From CAJQHK01 sp038142525 (GTDB taxonomy: Bacteria; Pseudomonadota; Alphaproteobacteria; Rickettsiales; UBA1997), in the NCBI GenBank assembly GCA_038142525.1, contig JAYQKE010000003.1, forward strand, positions 1 through 64,000: a stretch of DNA of 64,000 bases, given 5' to 3'. Positions 57,287 through 64,000 of the stretch are shown here, piece after piece; the first letter of the stretch is position 1, and each line of letters opens with the position of its first letter. The notes under the pieces are model-generated. The model had not been told where the DNA came from. It did not search any database and worked only from the letters and a program-made list of their open reading frames with translations. The position numbers were made by a program, and so were the translations under genes.

Positions 57287-58048
57287 ATGTTACTGACAAT
57301 TGATATTGGCAACAGCAATATTCACCTAGGAGTTTTTTTTGAAAATAAAATTATCCATGAATATCGTTTTATTACTAATCACCGTTGGGATTATTTATTT
57401 GTTAAAATAGAAATAGAGAAATTTTTAGATAATCATAATTTATCAAAAAATGATATCACAAAAATTATAATTGCTTCTGTTGTGCCAGAAATTGATGAAA
57501 GAGTTTTTAAGGCTTGCTGGAAAATTAATGAAAAAACTACATTTTTAGAAAATTCTGATTTAGAAAAAATTATTGAAATCGATTTAAAAAATAAGAAGGA
57601 GGTAGGAATTGACCGTCTTGTTAATTCTATTTATGCTAGTAAAAAATATGGTCCAAATCTAATCATTATTGATTTTGGAACTGCTACAACTTTTGATGTC
57701 ATTGGTGATAATTCTGAATATTTGGGAGGAATAATTTCTCCTGGAATTAATTTGTCACTAAAAGCTCTTAGTGAATTTGCGGCAAAATTACCAAAAATAA
57801 TTCCAACAAAACAAAAAAATATCATTGGTAAATCAACTAAGGAAGCTATGAATTCTGGAATTTATTTTGGCTATATATCTTTAATTAATGGTCTTAATCA
57901 AAAAATAATAAAGGAATATGGCAAGGAAATGAAAATTATTGCCACTGGCGGTCTTGCTGAAATTTTTGCTGATGAGATAGATAATTTATATAAAATCGAA
58001 AAGAACCTAACCTTAGAAGGCTTAAACTTAATTTCTCAAACAATCTGA
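57287..58048 (+). CDS. coaX: Type III pantothenate kinase
   Basis: The first step of coenzyme A synthesis. LLTIDIGNSNIHLGVFF is the N-terminal phosphate-binding loop; KKEVGIDRLVNSIYA, LIIIDFGTATTFDVIG and LGGIISPGINLSLKAL are family motifs, and the second phosphate loop is IATGGLAEIFA. 253 residues, full length. Confidence 0.95.
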   Translation: MLLTIDIGNSNIHLGVFFENKIIHEYRFITNHRWDYLFVKIEIEKFLDNHNLSKNDITKIIIASVVPEIDERVFKACWKINEKTTFLENSDLEKIIEIDLKNKKEVGIDRLVNSIYASKKYGPNLIIIDFGTATTFDVIGDNSEYLGGIISPGINLSLKALSEFAAKLPKIIPTKQKNIIGKSTKEAMNSGIYFGYISLINGLNQKIIKEYGKEMKIIATGGLAEIFADEIDNLYKIEKNLTLEGLNLISQTI

Positions 58049-58070
58049 TACTTTAAAGATAAAATTTAGA

Positions 58071-59031
58071 TTAAAACTTTCCTTGAAGTAATAGTAACAT
58101 TGCTATACCAGTTACCAAACCAAATAATACTTTTGCAAGATCCATGACAACAATAGGAATGGTTGATCTCAATCCAACCTTACCGCTATCTATTACAGAA
58201 ATTGCTAATTCACGACCAGTAAGTAAGCCAATAAAAACCCAAGTAGTTGACATTGGAATATTATTATATTGCTTAAAATACATTAATATAATGACATAAA
58301 CTAAATCAATTAAAGTTCTTTGCACGAACATTTTTGGTGCCAGATTTTGTTTTAACAATTTTTTGGATCTTACCACCCTTCTCGTAAAACATGAAAAGCA
58401 AAAAGACAACAAAAGTTGCAATCACTATTATCACAGAATATATATCCATCGATCTTGGCAAATATACAGCAATATTAGCAACATCATGAGAAAGCCAACT
58501 ATACCATAAAAAGGCAGTAGTAATAAATTGAAAAATTCGCCAATTCTTTTTAGTCTCTCGACTCATAGGATATTTATCCTGATGAAAAAATTTAGTAATT
58601 ATCATCCAGACAAAAAAAGCAACTATAGCCGCTAAACCGTAACCCAAAAAGCTTTTAATCAACATTTTGTTAAATACTAATTGCGAGGCAAAAGAGCTAA
58701 GAATGATAAAAGTGGTTGAAATAGGTATACCAAATCTAGTTAAAATAACCAATACTAAAGGCGGAATAATTATCATCCAAGAAGTTGGATCGTAAAAAGG
58801 AATTTTATCTAATCTACTATAGGAAATATCGCCATCATTAAAAAACCAACTATTCCAAACGGTAAAAATCATAATGGCAGAAGCAAAAAAGAACATCTGA
58901 TACCATTTTAAAATTCTCCTATTTGATCTAATAAAAGTACCCAATGTCTGAACTGCATCATTGGCCATCACTGAATAGGCCGCTAAAATAAAGGCGATTA
59001 AAGAAAAAATATTAATAGATAAAATATCCAT
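58071..59031 (-). CDS. PiT-family (inorganic phosphate transporter-like) membrane protein, one frameshift
   Basis: The hydrophobic protein shows the two inverted PiT-like signatures: SVMANDAVQTLGTFIRSN in the first helix and SHDVANIAVYLPR in the middle; a C-terminal IPMSTTWVFIGLLTGRELA follows. The break at 58317-58323 has GCAAAGA on the coding strand where GCAAGA would give VRARTLIDLVYV. About 317 residues, with roughly eight membrane segments. Substrate is inferred from the family only. Confidence 0.7.
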
Positions 59032-59100
59032 TGAAATTGAGTCATTGATTATTATTTTGCATGAAGCATAATCTTTTTATCTCAACTTAAATATAAATCA

Positions 59101-60364
59101 ATGTTTTTTCTTAATAATTGGCTAAAATTATTTTTTAGAAAAGAAATAATAGTTATCTTCTTGCTTGGTATATCTTCTGGGATACCGCTAGCTTTATTGC
59201 TAACAACCTTAAAAGCCTTTTTTATTGATAATAATGTTGATTTAAAAATTATTGGTTTTAGTTCAATTATAGTTTCTACCTATAGTTTAAAATTTCTTTG
59301 GTCACCCTTTGTAGATTCAATTAAAATACCTTTATTACATAATAAATTTGGACAGAGAAGATCTTGGATCATTATTTCACAAATATTATTAACAATTCTA
59401 ATCATTATATTGGGAATTTTTAGCAGTAATATCGGTATCTCCACCGTCTTTACTATTGGATTATTAATCAGCTTTGTTTCGGCAACTCAAGATATCGCTA
59501 TTGATTCTTATAGAATAAATTCTATCAAAAAAGATGATCAGGCAATTGCTTCTTCTTTTTATATTTACGGCTATCACATAGGTCTTTTAATAGCTGGGGC
59601 TTTAGCCTTGATAATATCCGAATATTATTCATGGCAAATTACCTATTATTTTTTAGCAATGACAATTTTAATTGGTACAATTGGAATATTGCTTGGTAAT
59701 GAAAAAATTTCTAGCAAAAAAAGTAAATCTAAAAATTTTGCTATTTGGTTTAAAAATTATATTAAATTTCCTTTAATGTCATTTTTTAGATATAATAAAT
59801 GGTATATTATCTTCCCTTTTATTATTAGCTTTAAATTATGTGATATATTTGCCGGAACATTAGTTTTACCATTTTTAAAGGATATAGGATTTTCCTATAG
59901 TCAATATGCTGGTATTGTTAAAAGTTACGGTTTGGCAAAGAACTATGATTGGCATTTTATTTGGAGGAATTTTAGTCAAAAAAACTAGTTTAATTTTCTC
60001 AATATGGGTCGCTCTTTTTGCTCAAATTATTTCAAATTTTGGTTATTATTTTCAATCCTTAATTGGCTATGATGTTAATAGTCTTTATGCTGTAATCTTT
60101 GTTGAAAATTTCAGTAGTGGCATTGGTACAGTTATCTTAGTAGCTTATTTAAGTAGCCTTTGTAATAAAGCTTTTAGTGCAACACAATATGCCTTACTTA
60201 CATCTCTTGTTGCTCTTGGTAGGAGTTTATTTTCTTCATCATCAGGTATATTTGCTGAAAATTATGGCTGGAGTAATTTCTTTTTAATTTCAATTGCAAC
60301 AGCCATTCCTTCTATATTTCTTTTATATCTAATTACCAAAACCCATGATTTTAAACGAAAATGA
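59101..60364 (+). CDS. ampG: AmpG-like muropeptide transporter (MFS), one frameshift
   Basis: Imports anhydro-muropeptides for cell-wall recycling. Hydrophobic throughout, about 12 predicted segments: LGISSGIPLALLLTTLKAFF, SLKFLWSPFVDSIKIP, GQRRSW, SATQDIAIDSYR and, after the break, GGILVKKTSLIFSIWVALF (in pieces). The break at 59935-59941 is GCAAAGA where GCAAGA would give GLARTMIGILFGG. 421 residues when joined. The end overlaps the tsaC start. Confidence 0.8.
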
Positions 60365-60943
60365 TAATCAAGCTATCAATTTAGCAGTAAAATCAATAAA
60401 ATCAGGAAATCTTATTATTTTTCCAACTGACACAATTTATGGTATTGTATTGCCGATGCCAATGATGATTTAGCAGTTAAAAAAATATATGATCTTAAAG
60501 AAAGAAATAGCAATAAACCTATAGCAATTTTTTTGAAAAATATTTCTGAAATTGAAAAATATTTTCAGTTAAATGATTTAGAAAAAAAAATAATTAAAAA
60601 ATATATTCCAGGAGCAATAACAATCATTTTAAAACCAAAGGAAAATTGATTTTCAAAATTATTAAATCAAAATGATGAAACTTTAGCTGTTAGAATAGCA
60701 AATCATGAATTTTGTTTGGATTTATTAGATAAATTTGATGGGGCAATTGCCGTTTCTAGCTCTAATATATCTGGAGAAAAAGAAATTAGTAATATAAATC
60801 TATTAGAGAAAAAATTTTCTGATAAAATTGATCTAATAATAGAAGGTAAAATCAACAAATCACAAACTGCTTCAACAATTGTCAAAGTTGAAAATGATGA
60901 AATAAAAATTTTAAGACAGGGTTTAACAAAAATAAAAATATGA
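60345..60943 (+). pseudogene. tsaC: TsaC/YrdC-family threonylcarbamoyl-AMP synthase, frameshift plus internal stop
   Basis: NLIIFPTDTIYGI and DANDDLAVKKIYDLKERNSNKPIAIFL (in pieces), PGAITIILKP, ETLAVRIANHEF and AVSSSNISGE match the YrdC fold that makes the precursor of t6A37 in tRNA. It is broken near 60446 (TATTGTATTG, where two fewer or one more base rejoins the frame) and by an in-frame TGA at 60647-60649 (KPKEN-stop-FSKLLN). The two lesions together are harder to explain as one sequence error than elsewhere here. The 3' end overlaps cmk by 4 bases. Confidence 0.75.
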
Positions 60944-61578
60944 AAAAATTATTAATAGCGATAGATGGCCCATCATCTTCAGGAAAAAGCACTATTGCCA
61001 AAAATCTCAGCAATTTTTATCAAATTCCTTATTTAAATACTGGTTCATTATATCGAGCATTGGCTTTTTTAGCCCATGATAATGGCCTTAAATCAGAGGA
61101 AATTGATAATATTATAAAATTAACCGATCAAATATCAAATTTGGATTTGGATTCAGAAAATCTTCATAATGAAAAAATAGGTAAATTAGCTTCAAAGATT
61201 GCCACTGATCCAAAAATTAGAAAAGCCCTATTTGACTTACAAATTAATTTAAAAAAAAATTCTTTAAAGCAATATCATGGAGCAATTTTAGAAGGCAGAG
61301 ATATGGGTACAGTAATTTGTCCAGAAGCTGAATTTAAATTTTTTATAGAGGTCGATGTTAAAATAAGAGCCAAGAGAAGGTTTGAGCAATTGCAAAAATC
61401 AAATCCTAATATAAAATATGAAGATGTTTTAGAGGATCTAGAAAAAAGAGATTATAATGATAAAAATCGTAAAATAGCACCCTTAATAAAAGCCGATGAT
61501 GCAATTATTATCGATAATTCAAAAAAACCAAATATCATATTAGAACAAATATCCAAAATAATTAATGAGCAATATTAA
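60940..61578 (+). CDS. cmk: Cytidylate kinase
   Basis: Phosphorylates CMP/dCMP. The P-loop is AIDGPSSSGKSTIAKNL; YLNTGSLYRALAFLA, LEGRDMGTVICPEAEFKFFI and the basic KIRAKRRFEQL lid follow. 212 residues. It overlaps tsaC (4 bases) and purH (14 bases), so all three are translationally coupled. Confidence 0.95.
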   Translation: MKKLLIAIDGPSSSGKSTIAKNLSNFYQIPYLNTGSLYRALAFLAHDNGLKSEEIDNIIKLTDQISNLDLDSENLHNEKIGKLASKIATDPKIRKALFDLQINLKKNSLKQYHGAILEGRDMGTVICPEAEFKFFIEVDVKIRAKRRFEQLQKSNPNIKYEDVLEDLEKRDYNDKNRKIAPLIKADDAIIIDNSKKPNIILEQISKIINEQY

Positions 61579-63110
61579 AATTAAAAGAGCCTTAATATCC
61601 GTATCGGATAAAACTAACATCATTGAATTAGCAAAATTTCTTGAAGAAAAAAATATTGAAATTATCTCAACTGGCGGCACCTATGAATTGCTAAAGAAAA
61701 ATAACATTAATGTTATCAATATTTCTGATTTTACTAAATTTCCTGAAATTCTATCTGGCAGGGTAAAAACTCTTCATCCAAAAATTCATGGTGGCTTATT
61801 AGCAATTCCTGATAATGCAGAACATATAAGAGAAGCTAATGAAAATGCTATAGAATCTATTGATCTAACAATCATTAATCTCTACCCCTTTATGGATCAT
61901 ATCAAAAAAGGCTCCGAGCCCGATTTAATTCGTGAAAATATTGATATTGGGTAAGACCTCTATGATTCGCTCTAGCGCTAAAAATTATCATTACAAAACT
62001 ATTATTACTGATATTAATGATTATACAAAATTACAGAAGCAAATTAATGATAATGATGGAGCTGTTGATTTAGAATTTAGAACAGATCTAGCTAAAAAAG
62101 CCTTTTCATTAACAGCCCAATATGACTGCAATATTGCTAATTGGTTTAGCGGAAGTGATGAAAATAAAGATGATAAATTATTGATATCAGGAGAGTTAAA
62201 ACAAGAATTACGCTATGGTGAAAATTCTCATCAAAAAGCAAAAGTTTTTCGTGATAATTTTTGTAATGAGGGAATTGTTAACGCCAAACAACTGCAAGGT
62301 AAAGATTTAAGTTATAATAATTTTAATGATGCTGATGCGGCTTTGGCTATTTTGTTGGAATTTAATGAACCTTCCTGCGTTATTGTTAAACATGCTAATC
62401 CTTGTGGAGTTGTAAGTTGCCCTAATATATCAGATTCTTATAAAAAAGCTTTTGCATCTGATTCTAAAAGTGCTTTTGGTGGCATAATCGCTCTTAATCG
62501 TAAAATTGAAAAAGATCTAGCTGAAGAAATTAGTAAAATATTTTTTGAAGTAATTATTGCTCCAGATTTTTCCAAAGAAGCCTTAGATATCTTTGCTAAA
62601 AAGAAAAATCTAAGATTATTAAAATCTGATATTAGCAAATCATTGAAGAAAAAGATTGAAACTAAAACTATCTCAGGAGGATTTTTAACTCAAGAAATTG
62701 ATAATAAAATTATCACTAAAAATGATCTAAAATTAGCTTCAAAGACAAAAATTCCTGATACAGAATTAGAGGAATTAATTTTCGCTATGAAAATTTGTAA
62801 ATATGTTAAATCAAATGCTATAGTAATTACCAGTGATTTTCAAACTATTGGTATAGGCTGTGGACAGCAAAATAGAGTCGATTCAGTAGAAATTGCTTGC
62901 AAAAAATCATTGAACTCTTCTAACTATAATAAATTTTTAGCCTCAGATGCTTTCTTCCCTTTTGCTGATAATATTGAAATTGTAGCAAAATATGATATCA
63001 AAGCAATCATAGCACCTTCTGGCTCTATTAGAGATGAAGAGGTAATTACAGCTTGCAACAAACATAATATTGCCCTTTATTTTCTAACAACAAGACATTT
63101 TAAGCACTAA
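61565..63110 (+). CDS. purH: Bifunctional AICAR transformylase/IMP cyclohydrolase, one frameshift
   Basis: The last two steps of IMP synthesis. The N-terminal cyclohydrolase has ALISVSDKTNIIELAKFL, STGGTYELLKKN, SGRVKTLHPKIHGGLLA and INLYPF; the transformylase has RYGENSHQKA, LSYNNFNDADAAL, VIVKHANPCGV, KSAFGGIIALNR and ASDAFFPFADNIE. The break at 61949-61951 is GGG where GG would read IGKTSMIRSSAKN, matching the usual IGGxxMIRxAAKN spacing. Together with guaB it indicates purine synthesis, which Rickettsia lacks. Confidence 0.92.
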
Positions 63111-63115
63111 AAAAC

Positions 63116-64000
63116 ATGTCCGAAAATGATCTCAATAAAAATCGTCTAATATTTATATATTTTTTGATATTGATATGTTTTTTTCTGATATTAGCAAGAA
63201 TGTTCTATTTTGCCATTACTGGAGATAGGGTAATTGTTAATGCTTCTTATGATCCAAAAAAAGTTATTATTAGAGGAGATATCACCGATAGAAATGGTAC
63301 TATTATTGCTACAGATCTTAAAACCAAATCTCTATATATTGATAAAATTTTAGTCAAAAATAAAGCTAAATTGGCTAAATATATCAGCGAGATCTTACCA
63401 AAATTATCTTATGATTTTATCTTACAAAAAATAACATCGAAAAGAAATTCTGAATGGATTTTAATTAAAAAAAATATTTCTCCCCAAAAACAGCAATTAA
63501 TCAAAAATCTTAACTTACCAGGAGTAATTTTTGAAAATGACATGATAAGAATCTATCCTCATAGATCATTATTTAGCCATATTGTTGGTTATGTTGATTT
63601 AGATAGAAAAGGATTATCAGGTATAGAAAGAGAATATAATGACAAATTAACTAAAGGTAAAAATATAAAATTAGCCACAGATCTAAAAATGCAAGATATT
63701 TTAAATAGAGAAATCAAAAAATCTCTTCGAAAAAATAAATCTGACGCAAGAAAGAGGTATTATAATGGATGTAAATAATGGCGAGATATTGGCATTAGCT
63801 AGCCTTCCAGATTTTGACCTAAATCAACAAAATAAAATTAAGAGCAAAAAAAAGTTCAATCGTATAACTCATGGCCTATATGAGATAGGTTCAATATTAA
63901 AAATTATTACAAATGTTATTGCCCTTGAGGAAAATTTAATCAAATTAAATGATATATTTAATGTTAAAGATAATATCAGATATAATAAATTTACTATTAA
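63116..64000 (+). CDS. ftsI: Peptidoglycan transpeptidase FtsI/PBP, 3' end outside window, one frameshift
   Basis: An N-terminal membrane helix (RLIFIYFLILICFFLILARMF) and the penicillin-binding dimerisation domain (RGDITDRNGTIIATDLKTKS, then YPHRSLFSHIVGYVDLDRKGLSGIE, in pieces). After a break near 63750 (GAAAGAGG where one fewer A gives RRGIIMDVNNGEILALASLPDFD), the transpeptidase domain begins. The active-site SxxK would be near GLYEIGSILKI (SILK). It starts 6 bases after purH. Confidence 0.85.

Noticed and set aside
60647..60649. TGA read as tryptophan (recoded genetic code)
   Set aside because: TGG is used for Trp throughout and TGA ends many well-defined genes (for example the ATGA overlaps), so one in-frame TGA is better explained as a lesion.

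Overview
This AT-rich window comes from a host-associated alphaproteobacterium that looks like a member or relative of the Rickettsiales. The lineage call is inferred from gene content: rpmF-plsX-fabH order, a Rickettsiales-like VirB2 pilin, AmpG, an SbmA/BacA transporter, Sca-like autotransporters, and MORN and LRR proteins. It keeps more metabolism than Rickettsia proper (purH, guaB, coaX, ppdK, psd, birA) and has a DNA photolyase, which would suit an aquatic or protist host. The ordinary genetic code is used.

Layout. 1-9.4 kb: methyltransferase end, a 3'-truncated dnaE, cysQ, glmS and an autotransporter. 9.5-15.1 kb: priA, yciB, an SbmA-like transporter, a VOC protein, a tRNA-Arg gene split by a small mobile element, a MORN protein and holC. 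15.2-20.9 kb: mnmG, a DUF2063 protein, a degenerate inositol-phosphatase relative and a renalase-like flavoprotein, divergent from phrB. 20.9-29.6 kb: ppdK, fabH/plsX/rpmF, rarA, acpP, efp, ruvC, rpmB. 29.7-37.8 kb: virB2, comF, sdhE, hemJ, prs-rnd, a DsbA-like protein, a PIF1-like helicase, an unrecognised protein and fur. 38-46.9 kb: guaB, birA, pepP, bamB, dut, ispH, yggT, psd, rluB. 46.9-53.9 kb: a mobile-element graveyard (IS481, IS1634-like, IS5, IS3 pieces) with an LRR protein and a second, broken autotransporter. 53.9-64 kb: a DUF445 protein, an N-terminally truncated alaS behind acpS, coaX, a PiT-like transporter, ampG, tsaC, cmk, purH and the start of ftsI.

Two themes dominate. First, about thirty genes, most of them essential, are interrupted by what look like single-base indels while their protein sequence stays well conserved on both sides. 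This looks more like consensus sequence error (or transcriptional slippage) than decay. A surprising subset falls in one motif, GCAAAGA where GCAAGA would restore the frame. Second, several families of small inverted-repeat elements are scattered through the window. One shares its termini with an IS5-type transposase gene here; others have inserted into a tRNA gene, an IS481 transposase and an autotransporter gene, or supply the stop codon of rarA.

The most novel-looking items are an alaS gene without its aminoacylation domain, a dnaE gene cut off near residue 831 at a repeat end, an LRR protein whose C-terminal CTLL (CaaX-like) box is encoded by captured transposase DNA, and a palindrome shared by two mobile-element families with different termini. 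No CRISPR array, rRNA gene or complete prophage is visible.
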